Assembly (NCBI GenBank): GCA_041594335.1
Contig: JBFHML010000002.1
Location: forward strand, 1 to 64,000
Reading direction: 5' to 3'
Source: JAGPUQ01 sp041594335
GTDB taxonomy: Bacteria; Pseudomonadota; Gammaproteobacteria; Pseudomonadales; Porticoccaceae
Length of the DNA: 64,000 nucleotides
Shown here: positions 50,808-60,137 of the stretch, in pieces
Position numbering within the stretch: position 1 is the first letter of the stretch
Layout of the letters: each line of letters begins with the position of its first letter
Made by a program: the position numbers and the translations under genes
The notes under the pieces: model-generated
What the model saw: the letters and a program-made list of their open reading frames with translations, nothing else
Told to the model about the DNA's origin: nothing
The model's database searches: none

Positions 50808-52382
50808 TCAATGGCGAAAATGACGCATGCCGGTAAACACCATGGCGATATCGTGTTCGTCGGCGGCGGCGATCACTTCGTCGTCACGAATCGAGCCGCC
50901 CGGTTGGATGACGGCGGCAATTCCGGCGGCGGCGGCATTGTCGATACCGTCGCGAAACGGAAAGAAGGCGTCGGACGCCATCACCGCACCGGCTACGGCA
51001 AGACCGGCTTGCTCGGCCTTGATGATGGCGATACGCGCCGAGTTGACGCGGCTCATCTGGCCGGCGCCGACGCCGATGGTGCGACCTTCCCGCGCATAGA
51101 CAATGGCGTTCGATTTGACGAATTTGGCGACTCGCCAGGCGAACAGCAGGTCGGCGAGCTGTTGCGTATCGGGCTGGCGGCGGGACACCACCTGTAGATC
51201 GGCCGCGGAGATCCAACCGCAATCGCGGTCCTGGATCAACAGCCCGCCGTTGACGCGCTTGCAGTCCCAGCCCTCGGCAGCCGAACCCTGCCAGGCGCCG
51301 GAGGCTAGCAATCGGACATTCTGCTTGGCAGTTGCTGCGTCGATTGCCGCAGCGCTGAAGCTCGGGGCGATGATCACTTCGACAAATTGACGGTCGAGAA
51401 TGGTGCGCAGGGTCACTTCGTCCAGTTCCCGATTGAAGGCGATGATCCCGCCAAAGGCCGACTCCGGGTCGGTGGTGAAGGCGTTGTCGTAGGCATGTGG
51501 TAGGGAGGAGCCGACCGCTACCCCGCAGGGGTTGGCATGTTTGACGATGACGCAGGCGGGTTCTTCGAATTGGCGTACGCATTCGAGTGCGGCGTCGCCG
51601 TCGGCAATGTTGTTGTAGGACAGTTCCCGGCCCTGCAACTGTGTGGCGGCGGCGATGCTACCGGCCGCTGGGTGCGCGTCTCGGTAAAACGCTGCGCTTT
51701 GGTGGGGGTTTTCACCATAGCGCAGTTCTTGGACCTTGTGGAACTGCCGGTTCCAGGTAGTTGGGAAAGTGCTGGGCCGTTCGCCTTGGTTGGCGCCGAG
51801 GTAGTTCGCGATGGCGCCGTCATAAGCCGCGGTGTGTGCGAAGGCTTTGACCGCCAGTGAGAAGCGGGTGGCTTGGCTGAGGGTGCCCTGCCCATTGCGC
51901 AATTCCTCTACGAGTGGCCGATAGTCGTTGCTATCCACCACCACGGCTACGTCGCGGTGATTTTTCGCCGCTGCACGCAGCAGCGTGGGACCGCCGATAT
52001 CGATGTTCTCGATCGCGGTCGGCAGATCACAATCGGGGGCAGCGACCGTCGCCTCGAAGGGATAGAGGTTAACCACCACCAGGTCGATTTTGCCGATGTC
52101 ATGTGCATCCATTACCGCGTCGTCCTGTCCGCGACGACCGAGAATGCCGCCATGAATGCGTGGATGAAGGGTCTTGACGCGACCGCCCATCATTTCCGGA
52201 AAACCGGTGTAATCCGATACCTCGACGACGGGGATACCCTGCTCGGCGAGCAGTTTGTGGGTGCCTCCCGTGGAGAGCAGTTCGACACCTTGGGCGGCCA
52301 GGGCCTGGGCGAGTTCCAGGATGCCGGCTTTATCGGAGACGCTGAGCAGAGCTCGGGTGATAGTGACTTGGCGATCGGTCAT
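50808..52382 (-). CDS. purH: Bifunctional AICAR transformylase / IMP cyclohydrolase
   Basis: 524 residues. The N-terminal MGS-like IMP cyclohydrolase domain has ALLSVSDKAGILELAQALAAQGVELLSTGGTHKLLAEQGIPV and HPRIHGGILGRR; the C-terminal transformylase domain has ELSYNNIADGDAALECVRQFEEPACVIVKHANPCGVA and DAFFPFRDGIDNAAAAG. It performs the last two steps of IMP synthesis. It lies directly after fis on the minus strand. Confidence 0.98.
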   Translation of the reverse strand: MTDRQVTITRALLSVSDKAGILELAQALAAQGVELLSTGGTHKLLAEQGIPVVEVSDYTGFPEMMGGRVKTLHPRIHGGILGRRGQDDAVMDAHDIGKIDLVVVNLYPFEATVAAPDCDLPTAIENIDIGGPTLLRAAAKNHRDVAVVVDSNDYRPLVEELRNGQGTLSQATRFSLAVKAFAHTAAYDGAIANYLGANQGERPSTFPTTWNRQFHKVQELRYGENPHQSAAFYRDAHPAAGSIAAATQLQGRELSYNNIADGDAALECVRQFEEPACVIVKHANPCGVAVGSSLPHAYDNAFTTDPESAFGGIIAFNRELDEVTLRTILDRQFVEVIIAPSFSAAAIDAATAKQNVRLLASGAWQGSAAEGWDCKRVNGGLLIQDRDCGWISAADLQVVSRRQPDTQQLADLLFAWRVAKFVKSNAIVYAREGRTIGVGAGQMSRVNSARIAIIKAEQAGLAVAGAVMASDAFFPFRDGIDNAAAAGIAAVIQPGGSIRDDEVIAAADEHDIAMVFTGMRHFRH

Positions 52383-52406
52383 GGTTTCTCCGCGAGGGGC
52401 GAGCGG

Positions 52407-52718
52407 TTACAGCAGGTCGTGTTGCTTGAGCTTCTTGCGCAGCGTGCCGCGGTTGATTCCGAGCAATTCCGCGGCGCGGCACTGGTTGCCGTTGGTGTGC
52501 GCGAGCACGGTGCGCAGCAAGGGCGCTTCGACTTCGCGCATCACCAATTCGTACAACGCGGCCGGGCGGTGGCCGTCGAGCAGATCGAAATAGCGCGACA
52601 GGGCGAGCTCCACGCATTCGGCCAGTGAGGCTCCCCGGCCCGGGTCGCCGGTCCCGGTGTCCGGGTCGGCGCGTGGGTCGACGGCAAGTGCTGACTGGGG
52701 GTGGCGATCGTCGGCCAA
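52407..52718 (-). CDS. fis: Fis-family nucleoid protein
   Basis: 103 residues from TTG 52716-52718, chosen for the AGGGAG six bases upstream; ATG 52743-52745 would give nine more residues without a ribosome site. LAECVELALSRYFDLLDGHRPAALYELVMREVEAPLLRTVLAHTNGNQCRAAELLGINRGTLRKKLKQHDLL carries the dimer helices and C-terminal HTH of Fis. It bends DNA and adjusts transcription with growth. In most gammaproteobacteria dusB precedes fis; here a DUF3426 gene does. Confidence 0.92.
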   Translation of the reverse strand: MADDRHPQSALAVDPRADPDTGTGDPGRGASLAECVELALSRYFDLLDGHRPAALYELVMREVEAPLLRTVLAHTNGNQCRAAELLGINRGTLRKKLKQHDLL

Positions 52719-52827
52719 GTGGGGCTCCCTAGTCGGGCGGGGCATAGCGCGAGGCGACGCATGATAGCCCGCCGCACGGACGCGCGGAAGCCCGCGGTTC
52801 GATTTGCTGCGACCCTGCCGGCCCATG

Positions 52828-53667
52828 TCACCTCTCTGGTGTGATGTGGTAGGACACCGCATCAGGCCCGGGATCAAGCACCTCCAAGACGAGATGTAAC
52901 GACTGCCCTGCCGCCAATCGTTCGGATCGGGGAATCTCCAGATACTGGTCCGGTTGCAAGGTGCGCCCCGCCACCACCCTCCCCTCCAGATTCGCAAATT
53001 CAATACGGATGGCCGGTGGCGGCAGCGCTTCAGGGCCGGCATTGGTGAGCATCGCATCCAGGCGCAGACCCCGCGGCGCTACCGGGCGTACGGCCACGCC
53101 ATCAATGCGAAACGGCAGTGCGGCGCGCTCCGGCGCCAGGCGGCAGGGCGCCAGTGCACACAGCTTTTGGTAGAGCGGCCGCAGCGGTGCGTGCTCCGCC
53201 CAAAGGTCGGCGTGGAAATAGAGTGCCTGCAGCGCCAATACCAGGCCGCCGCTGAGCGCAACCAGGCGACTCCCGTGGCGGCGGCTGGCGGGCCGGGGCG
53301 GTGACCAGGGCGGTTCCGGCGTTTGGGATGCTGCAGGGGGTGATGTGACGGACGACTCTGTGCCGCTGGCATCGACCTCGACTTCCCCCCGAGATTGAGG
53401 GGGGAAGCTGGGTTCCGGTGGCGAATGGAGCCAGGCTTCAAGCTGTTCATCGTCAAGATCCACATCGATCTGCCCGGCCTCGTCATCGCGCAGCCACGGG
53501 GGAGGGTCTGCGGGAGACCGTGGTGACAGGGGTGCTGGATGGGCGTGGGCGTTAAAGGCGGTGAGGCAAAACCCACAGCGCACCATGCCTTCGGCAGCCC
53601 GCAACTGTGGCGGGGTCACCCGAAAGCTGATCTGGCACTGCGGACAGCGTGCGCCTTGGTCGGTCAT
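52828..53667 (-). CDS. Zinc-ribbon membrane protein with DUF3426
   Basis: 279 residues. Residues 8-36 form an MJ0042-type zinc ribbon with CPQC and CGFC pairs; an acidic, proline-rich cytoplasmic stretch follows (about 45-125); one membrane helix is near residues 135-155 (LVALSGGLVLALQALYFHADL); the rest is the DUF3426 beta domain ending in a FxxP-like hydrophilic tail. The gene commonly lies between prmA and dusB-fis. Its function is unknown. Confidence 0.85.
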   Translation of the reverse strand: MTDQGARCPQCQISFRVTPPQLRAAEGMVRCGFCLTAFNAHAHPAPLSPRSPADPPPWLRDDEAGQIDVDLDDEQLEAWLHSPPEPSFPPQSRGEVEVDASGTESSVTSPPAASQTPEPPWSPPRPASRRHGSRLVALSGGLVLALQALYFHADLWAEHAPLRPLYQKLCALAPCRLAPERAALPFRIDGVAVRPVAPRGLRLDAMLTNAGPEALPPPAIRIEFANLEGRVVAGRTLQPDQYLEIPRSERLAAGQSLHLVLEVLDPGPDAVSYHITPER

Positions 53668-53721
53668 GCCGGGCTCCCCGCGCTTCCCGCCGATTGTAGC
53701 GCCGTGTGTGTTGCTGCCAAT

Positions 53722-54618
53722 TCAGGAGTGACGCCTACCGCTCAGCCGCGCCCAGCCGTCGCGCTGTATGGCCGGTTCCAGCGCGAACCAGGGCAGGAAG
53801 GCTGCCGCCACGGCATCGCACTGTTCAACCAAAATGCCGGACAGGCACAGGCGGGCGCCCGGTGCAGCCTTCGCGGCCAGTTCCGGCGCCAATGCGATCA
53901 GCGGGTTGGCCAAAATATTGGCAAGGATGACGTCCTGATCGGCTTTCGCAGGGACGGTCTCCGGCGCATGAATCGCGAGCCTCGCAGCGCTGATACCATT
54001 GTGCGCGGCATTGCTTCGGGTTGCGGCCAACGCCTGGTTATCGATATCGACTGCGGTCGCGTGATCGGCTCCGAGCAGACAGGCGGCGATGGCGAGGATG
54101 CCAGAGCCGCAGCCGTAATCGAGCACGCGCGTCCCCCCAAGCTCCTGGACGGCAAGCCATTCCAGGCACAGCGCGGTCGTGGCGTGATCGCCGGTGCCAA
54201 AGGCGAGCCCGGGGTCGAGACGGAGATTGATCGCAGATGGATCGGGGGGTGGGCACCAGCTGGGGCAGATCCACAATGGGCCGCCGCAGTGGCGCGGTTG
54301 GAAATGGGCCTGCCAAAGCTCTGCCCAGGGCCGTTCGCCCAGCTCACTCCAGCGCCCGGTGGACACTTCGGGCCAGTCGGCGGCCAGCGCCAAGCTCACG
54401 GCATCCGGATTCGTTGCGGCGGTGAACAGGCCGGTCACGCAGACTCGTTCCCACAGGGGGGTTTCGCCCGGTAGTGGCTCGAGGATGGGTTGGTTTCCGG
54501 CGTCAGTGAAAGTTACCGCCTGGGCGCCGACCGCGAGCAGCGCCTCGGCCCAAGATTCACAGCTCTCGGCATTGGCAAGCAGGTGCAGTTCCCGCCATTC
54601 AGTGGCCGCGGCGCTCAC
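53722..54618 (-). CDS. prmA: Ribosomal protein L11 methyltransferase
   Basis: 298 residues. The N-terminal L11-recognition domain (about 1-100) precedes a methyltransferase with LDPGLAFGTGDHATTALCLEWL, VLDYGCGSGILAIAACLLGADHATAVDIDNQAL (SAM motif I) and ANILANPLIALAPELAA. It trimethylates L11. The stop of accC overlaps its start by four bases, so the two are coupled. Confidence 0.95.
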   Translation of the reverse strand: MSAAATEWRELHLLANAESCESWAEALLAVGAQAVTFTDAGNQPILEPLPGETPLWERVCVTGLFTAATNPDAVSLALAADWPEVSTGRWSELGERPWAELWQAHFQPRHCGGPLWICPSWCPPPDPSAINLRLDPGLAFGTGDHATTALCLEWLAVQELGGTRVLDYGCGSGILAIAACLLGADHATAVDIDNQALAATRSNAAHNGISAARLAIHAPETVPAKADQDVILANILANPLIALAPELAAKAAPGARLCLSGILVEQCDAVAAAFLPWFALEPAIQRDGWARLSGRRHS

Positions 54619-55955
54619 GAATGCAGCTTTTTTTCCAGGTAGTGAATGCTCACCCCACCGCGCCGGAACGCGCTGTCGCGCACTAGGTCTCGATGGAGAT
54701 CCGTATTGGTTTTAATGCCTTCCACGATCAACTCATCCAGCGCGTTACGCATGCGCGCCAAAGCGCTGTCGCGGTCGCGTCCATAGGTGATGATCTTGGC
54801 AATCAGTGAGTCATAGTTGGGCGGCACCCGGTACCCGGTGTAGAGGTGGGAGTCCACCCGCACACCATTGCCCCCGGGAGGGTGGTAGGCGGTGACGGTG
54901 CCCGGGCTGGGCATGAAGTTCGCGGGGTCCTCGGCGTTGATCCGGCACTCGAAGGCGTGGCCACGGAAGATGACCGCGTCCTGGCGTAGGCTCAGGCCCT
55001 CGCCGCTGGCGATCAGCAGCTGCTCTCGGACCAAGTCGACCCCCGTGATCATCTCCGTTACCGGGTGCTCGACCTGGATACGGGTGTTCATTTCGATGAA
55101 GTAATAGGCGCCATTTTCGTAGAGGAATTCAAAAGTTCCGGCGCCGCGATAGCCAATGTCGATACAGGCTCGCACACAGGCTTCCAGGACCTTTTGCCTT
55201 GCCGCATCCGGGATATCCGGCGCCGGCGCTTCCTCGATGACTTTTTGATGGCGTCGCTGCAGTGAGCAGTCACGGTCGCCGAGGTGGATGGCGTTGCCCT
55301 GGCCATCGGCCAATACTTGCACCTCGACATGGCGCGGTGTCTCGAGAAACTTTTCCAGGTACACGCGGCTGTCGCCGAATGCCGATTGTGCCTCGCTGCG
55401 GGTCAAGCTCACGGCGCCAAGCAGGTGAGGCTCCGCATGGACGACCCGCATACCGCGCCCGCCACCGCCGGCGGCGGCCTTGATGATGACCGGATAGCCC
55501 ACTTTTCGGGCGACGGCGATGATTTCCGCGGGATCTTCACTGAGGGTCCCGTCGGAACCCGGCACCGTGGGTACGCCGGCGGCTTTCATGGCCGCGATCG
55601 CCGAGACTTTGTCGCCCATCAGGCGGATCACGCCCGGCGGCGGGCCAATAAAAGTGAAGCCGCTGCGCTCCACCTGCTCCGCGAAATCGGCATTCTCGGC
55701 GAGAAATCCGTAACCCGGGTGGACCGCTACAGCGCCGGTCACCTCCATAGCGCTGATGATGGCCGGAATGTTGAGGTAGCTCTCCGTAGATGGATTGGGG
55801 CCGATGCAGACCGATTCATCGGCTAGCCGGACGTGTTTGAGGTCGGCATCCACCTTGGAGTGCACGGCGACGGTCTTGATGCCCAGCTCCTTGCAGGCAC
55901 GCAGGATGCGCAGGGCGATCTCGCCGCGGTTGGCGATCAGGACTTTGCTCAGCAT
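54615..55955 (-). CDS. accC: Acetyl-CoA carboxylase, biotin carboxylase subunit
   Basis: 446 residues. VLIANRGEIALRILRACKELGIKTVAVHS, the ATP-grasp loop IIKAAAGGGGRGMRVV, and IEMNTRIQVEHPVTEMITGVDLVREQL are standard. It carboxylates biotin on AccB in the first step of fatty acid synthesis. It lies 29 bases after accB. Confidence 0.98.
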   Translation of the reverse strand: MLSKVLIANRGEIALRILRACKELGIKTVAVHSKVDADLKHVRLADESVCIGPNPSTESYLNIPAIISAMEVTGAVAVHPGYGFLAENADFAEQVERSGFTFIGPPPGVIRLMGDKVSAIAAMKAAGVPTVPGSDGTLSEDPAEIIAVARKVGYPVIIKAAAGGGGRGMRVVHAEPHLLGAVSLTRSEAQSAFGDSRVYLEKFLETPRHVEVQVLADGQGNAIHLGDRDCSLQRRHQKVIEEAPAPDIPDAARQKVLEACVRACIDIGYRGAGTFEFLYENGAYYFIEMNTRIQVEHPVTEMITGVDLVREQLLIASGEGLSLRQDAVIFRGHAFECRINAEDPANFMPSPGTVTAYHPPGGNGVRVDSHLYTGYRVPPNYDSLIAKIITYGRDRDSALARMRNALDELIVEGIKTNTDLHRDLVRDSAFRRGGVSIHYLEKKLHS

Positions 55956-55984
55956 GGATCAGGGGTTCCCCGCAGGCAGGCGGT

Positions 55985-56437
55985 TTAGACGATGGTGATC
56001 AACGGTTGGTCGTACTCGACGGGCTCGCCGTCCTCGACCAGGATGACGCCGACGGTCCCGGCGCGATCGGCTTCGATCTGGTTCATCATTTTCATGGCCT
56101 CGACAATGCAGAGTACGTCGCCGGGCTTGACGCTTTGTCCGACCTCCACGAACGGCTTGGCGCCGGGCGCCGGGGCGCGGTAGAAGGTGCCGACCATCGG
56201 CGATGCCACGACATGGCCGTCCAGCGCCGGGGCTTCCGGAGCTGCCGCTGCGGCAGGCGCCGCTGGCGCGGCGGACGTTGGGCTCGCTACGGTCGTCAGC
56301 GGCGCGGCTGGGGCGGCCGCCGGGGTCGGCCGATGGCGACAAATGCGCACGGACTCCTCGCCCTCGTGGATTTCCAGCTCATCGATGTTGGACTCTTCCA
56401 GCAATTCGATCAGCTTCTTGACCTTGCGTATATCCAT
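55985..56437 (-). CDS. accB: Acetyl-CoA carboxylase, biotin carboxyl carrier protein
   Basis: 150 residues. An N-terminal helix (MDIRKVKKLIELLEESNIDELEIHEGEESVRI) is joined by an alanine/proline-rich flexible linker (about 35-70) to the biotinyl domain, with the biotinylated lysine in VEAMKMMNQIEADRAG and the thumb region AKPFVEVGQSVKPGD. It carries biotin between AccC and AccAD. Confidence 0.97.
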   Translation of the reverse strand: MDIRKVKKLIELLEESNIDELEIHEGEESVRICRHRPTPAAAPAAPLTTVASPTSAAPAAPAAAAAPEAPALDGHVVASPMVGTFYRAPAPGAKPFVEVGQSVKPGDVLCIVEAMKMMNQIEADRAGTVGVILVEDGEPVEYDQPLITIV

Positions 56438-56475
56438 GAAACCTCCAGGACAGTGATGAAAGTGCGCCGTCGGGG

Positions 56476-56919
56476 TCAGTCTGACTCCAGACTGGCCAGC
56501 GCGGCCTGCAGCGCCAATTCGTAGCCCAGTGTTCCTAACCCGCAGATCACGCCCGCGGCGATATCGGAGAAATAGGAGTGCTGGCGGAAGACCTCGCGGC
56601 GGTAGATGTTCGAAAGGTGGACCTCGTAGAACGGGATCCCGACGCTGAGCAGCGCATCCCGCAAAGCGATGCTGGTGTGCGTGTAGGCTGCGGGGTTGAG
56701 GAGTATGCGGTCGATGCCCGCCTGCCCCGCAGCCTGGACCCGGTCGATCAGCGCCGCCTCGGAATTACTCTGGAAACAGTCGAATTGATGGCCAGCACGT
56801 TGACACAGCCGCGTCAGCCGCGCGTTGATGTCGTCCAGAGTCTGATGGCCGTAGACCTCCGGTTCGCGGGTGCCGAGCAGATTCAGGTTGGGGCCGTTGA
56901 GGGCCAGAATCGCAGCCAT
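56476..56919 (-). CDS. aroQ: 3-dehydroquinate dehydratase, type II
   Basis: 147 residues from ATG 56917-56919. ILALNGPNLNLLGTREPEVYG has the type II start with its catalytic tyrosine, and ILLNPAAYTHTSIALRDAL and YEVHLSNIYRREVFRQHSYFSDIAAGVICGLGTLGYELAL complete the active site. It dehydrates 3-dehydroquinate in the shikimate pathway. aroQ-accB-accC is a common order. Confidence 0.96.
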   Translation of the reverse strand: MAAILALNGPNLNLLGTREPEVYGHQTLDDINARLTRLCQRAGHQFDCFQSNSEAALIDRVQAAGQAGIDRILLNPAAYTHTSIALRDALLSVGIPFYEVHLSNIYRREVFRQHSYFSDIAAGVICGLGTLGYELALQAALASLESD

Positions 56920-57044
56920 GGCCAGGCTTCGTGCGCCGCCGATTGAGAGGGCCGCAGTGTGCCTCAAGGCGCCAGGGTTGTCCATAAGAATAGGTAGTTT
57001 GGGCGACGTTTCGCGCTATTTCGCGGCATTTCACCCTAGTATCC

Positions 57045-58772
57045 TCAGAGGGGTTCCGTCCCCATCGCGCTGTCGCCGCCCAGGGCGTGGAGCACACTGC
57101 CCTCGGTCAGTAATTGGGGCAGGATTTGTGTCGGTTCGCCGGGTGAAAAGAACAGATAGAGTGGCACCCCGCTGCGGCCATGCGCGCGGAGCAGTGCCGT
57201 GATTTCCGGGTCATAGCGAGTCCAGTCACCCTTCAGATAGTGGATCCCCCGCTGTGCCAACAGGTCGCGAAAGCGCTGTGAGGAGAGCGCCAGGCGCTCG
57301 TTGGCCAGGCAGGTAATACACCAGTCGGCGGTCAAATTGACGAACACGGGTGTCCCTTCGCTGCGCAATTGGTCCAGCCGCTGTTGTGAAAAAGGCTCCC
57401 AGACACGGTTTTCGGCGGGTGTCGTAGTCCAGGTTAGGGGGAGTGTCAGTCCGGCAACGAGTAGTGCGAGCGCGGCGGCGTGGCCTGGTCGGCCATGGCT
57501 GCGCCCGGCGAGCCACACAGCCAGTGCAACCACCAGCATGCCGACGCCTGCCACCAGCACCCGGTCGATATCCGTCTGGCGGCCCAGCACCCAGAGCAGC
57601 CAGAGCACGGTGCCGTACAGCGGAAAGGCGAGCAGTTGTCGAAAGGTTTCCATCCAGGGTCCCGGACGCGGCAGTAGATGGAGCAATCGCGGCATCCAGG
57701 TAAGCACCAGAAAGGGAAGCGCCATCCCCAGGCCCAGGGCGGCGAAAATGCTGAGCGCTATCGGTGGTGGCTGGGTGAGCGCGACTCCGAGCGCTGTACC
57801 CATAAAGGGCGCGGTGCAGGGGCTTGCCACCGCGGTCGCCAGAATTCCGGTCAGCAGGGAACTGCGTAGACGGCTTCCCTCGGGCGCGGCCTGGCCCAGG
57901 CGCTGTAGTCCGAAGCTCCACGGCAACTGTCCAGCGAAACCCAGCGCCATAACGAAGAAAAGATAGGCCAGCGCGGTGACAAACGCCGGAGACTGCAGTT
58001 GGAAGCCCCACCCCACCGCCTCGCCTGCGCTGCGCAGCGCGAGCAGCAGTATCGCTATAGCAAGGAAGCTGATCACCACGCCCAGGGCGTAGGCGCCACC
58101 ATGGGCTGCGAGACGGCGCCGATGCGCATGAGCGGCTGTCAGGCTCATCACTTTGATCGAGAGCACCGGAAATACGCAGGGCATGAGATTCAGGATCACG
58201 CCGCCCAACACGGCGAATCCGAGAAGAGTGAGCAGATTGGCGTCGGTCGCCGGGGGGGCCGGTAGCTCCGGGGCTGCGGTCGGGCGGATGTCGCCCGTGG
58301 CGGCATCGATCTCGAGGTACTGAGTGTGCGGCGGATAACAGAGTCCGGCGTCGGCGCAGCCTTGGGAGGTGACGGCGAGCCTCCGTAGTGAGGCTGTCGC
58401 ACCGGGCAGCGCCGCGCGTAACAGCACCCGGTCGTAGAACACGCCCAATTCGCGCTCGTAATAGGGATCATAGATCCGCTGCACGCGCCCCAGTGCGACT
58501 TCGTGGGGCAGGTCGCCCGGTTCGTCGGCGCCGAGGGTCTGGATCCGGAACTGGTCCTCATAGAGGTAATACCCCGGCGCGATCTGCCAATCCAGCAGGA
58601 TGTGTTGCTCCTCCAGCCTGGCCTCCAGCTGATAGGCGTCCTCCACCGAGAGGAACTCCGGTCGCGCCAAGGTGCTGGCGCCGCCGGTTGCGCGGAACGG
58701 GGTGTCGGCGCCGAGCGCGCCGAGCGCAGGGAGCAACAGCGCGATCAGGATGGACAAAAAACGTTTTTCCAT
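57045..58772 (-). CDS. dsbD: Thiol:disulfide interchange protein DsbD
   Basis: 575 residues from the ATG at 58770-58772, where a signal peptide begins (MEKRFLSILIALLLPALGALGAD); an in-frame extension reads through the divergent DUF2333 start. The periplasmic N-domain has the cysteine pair SQGCADAGLCYPP, the membrane domain has LNLMPCVFPVLSIKVMSL and ASPCTAPFMGTALG with paired cysteines, and the C-terminal thioredoxin domain has ADWCITCLANERLA. It passes electrons from thioredoxin to periplasmic reductases. Confidence 0.95.
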   Translation of the reverse strand: MEKRFLSILIALLLPALGALGADTPFRATGGASTLARPEFLSVEDAYQLEARLEEQHILLDWQIAPGYYLYEDQFRIQTLGADEPGDLPHEVALGRVQRIYDPYYERELGVFYDRVLLRAALPGATASLRRLAVTSQGCADAGLCYPPHTQYLEIDAATGDIRPTAAPELPAPPATDANLLTLLGFAVLGGVILNLMPCVFPVLSIKVMSLTAAHAHRRRLAAHGGAYALGVVISFLAIAILLLALRSAGEAVGWGFQLQSPAFVTALAYLFFVMALGFAGQLPWSFGLQRLGQAAPEGSRLRSSLLTGILATAVASPCTAPFMGTALGVALTQPPPIALSIFAALGLGMALPFLVLTWMPRLLHLLPRPGPWMETFRQLLAFPLYGTVLWLLWVLGRQTDIDRVLVAGVGMLVVALAVWLAGRSHGRPGHAAALALLVAGLTLPLTWTTTPAENRVWEPFSQQRLDQLRSEGTPVFVNLTADWCITCLANERLALSSQRFRDLLAQRGIHYLKGDWTRYDPEITALLRAHGRSGVPLYLFFSPGEPTQILPQLLTEGSVLHALGGDSAMGTEPL

Positions 58773-58919
58773 AGACTCCACGCGGACTCTTCGCCGCAAG
58801 TTGGATGTGCGCGATGCGCTTTGGTTTCGCGGTGACCTATTGTGTCGTATTCTGAGGCGCGTTGCCGCAGGACGCGCCTGCGCGCCGCAGTCGTCTGAGT
58901 CGCGATCGAAGGAGCCGCC

Positions 58920-59954
58920 ATGCCCACTGACCATTGGATACGAGAAACGCGGCGTCGGGCCTATCGCACCGCAGCCGGAGGGCGCAGGCCCCGAGCGATG
59001 GCGGGGGTCATTGGTGTGCTGGTGGCAGTGCTGGTCGTGCTGCTGTCGGGGTTGTCCTGGTATTGGTCGCGCCCGCCACAACTGGCTCCGCTGATAGGCG
59101 GTGTGCCGCCGGCGGAGGTCGCCGGCGCGCGGACCACGGCCACCCTGATCGCGCTCGTCGACACCCTATTGGAGAAACCGGGGGGGTATTTGAGTAACGA
59201 CGTGCTGCCACCGGGTGTTTGGCTCGATAACATCCCCAACTGGGAGTACGGGGTAGTGGTCCAGGCAAGGGATGCCGCCAAGGCATTCCGCGAGGCCTTT
59301 AGTCGCTCCCAATCGCAGTCGACCGAAGACCCGGATCTCGCGCTGGCCGAGCCCCTGTTGAATTTTGATAACGAGAGCTGGATTTTTCCGGCCACCGAAG
59401 ACCAATATCGCAAGGCGCGCGAGCATCTCGCCCACTACTATGGTCGGCTGGTCGACCCCGATCAGCACCACGCCCAGTTTTATGCGCGCGCCGACAACCT
59501 GCGCTATTGGTTGGGCACCGTGCAGAATCGGCTCGGTAGCCTGTCTCAGCGCTTGAGCGCCAGCGTCGGCCAACGGCGACTCAACACGGATCTGGCGGGC
59601 GATACCGCCGCGCGTCAGGCCACTCCAGCGGCGGAGGAGCTGGTGGTCAAGACGTCCTGGTGGGAAATCGACGATGTCTTTTTCGAGGCAAGGGGCACCG
59701 CCTGGGCGTTGGTCCAGATGCTGGAGGCCGCCGAGCATGACTTTGCGGAGGTGTTGCGCAAAAAAAACGCGCTGGTGAGCTTGCGGCAGATCATCCGCGA
59801 GTTGCAGGCGACGCAACGCCCGCTGTCCTCACCGCTGATTTTGAACGGCAGTGGGTTCGGCCTGTTTGCCAACCATTCGATCACCATGGCGTCCTATATC
59901 AGTCGCGCCAATGCCGCCTTGATCGATCTGCGCGAGCTCTTGGCCCAGGGCTAG
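58920..59954 (+). CDS. DUF2333 family protein
   Basis: 344 residues with AAGGAG before the ATG. One membrane helix (about 27-50) anchors a large periplasmic part. NIPNWEYGVVVQARDAAKAFREAFSRSQSQSTEDPDLALAEPLLNFDNESWIFPATE is the most distinctive stretch, and ALVQMLEAAEHDFAEVLRKKNALVSLRQIIRELQATQRPLSSPLILNGSGFG ends the conserved region. The family is widespread in gammaproteobacteria and has no assigned function. It is divergent from dsbD, 147 bases between starts. Confidence 0.82.
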   Translation: MPTDHWIRETRRRAYRTAAGGRRPRAMAGVIGVLVAVLVVLLSGLSWYWSRPPQLAPLIGGVPPAEVAGARTTATLIALVDTLLEKPGGYLSNDVLPPGVWLDNIPNWEYGVVVQARDAAKAFREAFSRSQSQSTEDPDLALAEPLLNFDNESWIFPATEDQYRKAREHLAHYYGRLVDPDQHHAQFYARADNLRYWLGTVQNRLGSLSQRLSASVGQRRLNTDLAGDTAARQATPAAEELVVKTSWWEIDDVFFEARGTAWALVQMLEAAEHDFAEVLRKKNALVSLRQIIRELQATQRPLSSPLILNGSGFGLFANHSITMASYISRANAALIDLRELLAQG

Positions 59955-60056
59955 CGGGCTGACGGGGGTGCGCCAGGTAAGGCAGGTCGCGCGCATTTCC
60001 ATGCAGTCGGCGCCCGGGGTGGTTTCGGCCAGCGCAATCGACACCGGTCTGTGCCA

Positions 60057-60085
60057 GCTTTTGACCGCTGTCCCCGGACAAAAGC
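60057..60085. repeat. Inverted repeat with nested inner stem
   Basis: GCTTTTG and CAAAAGC (seven bases, perfect) enclose a segment containing TGTCC-CC-GGACA. It lies between the DUF2333 gene and the GGDEF-EAL gene. No T-run follows. Confidence 0.45.
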
Positions 60086-60137
60086 CGCGCAATCGGCCCA
60101 CTGAATTCGCGTGTGCCCCATCGAGGTAGCGGCAGCG

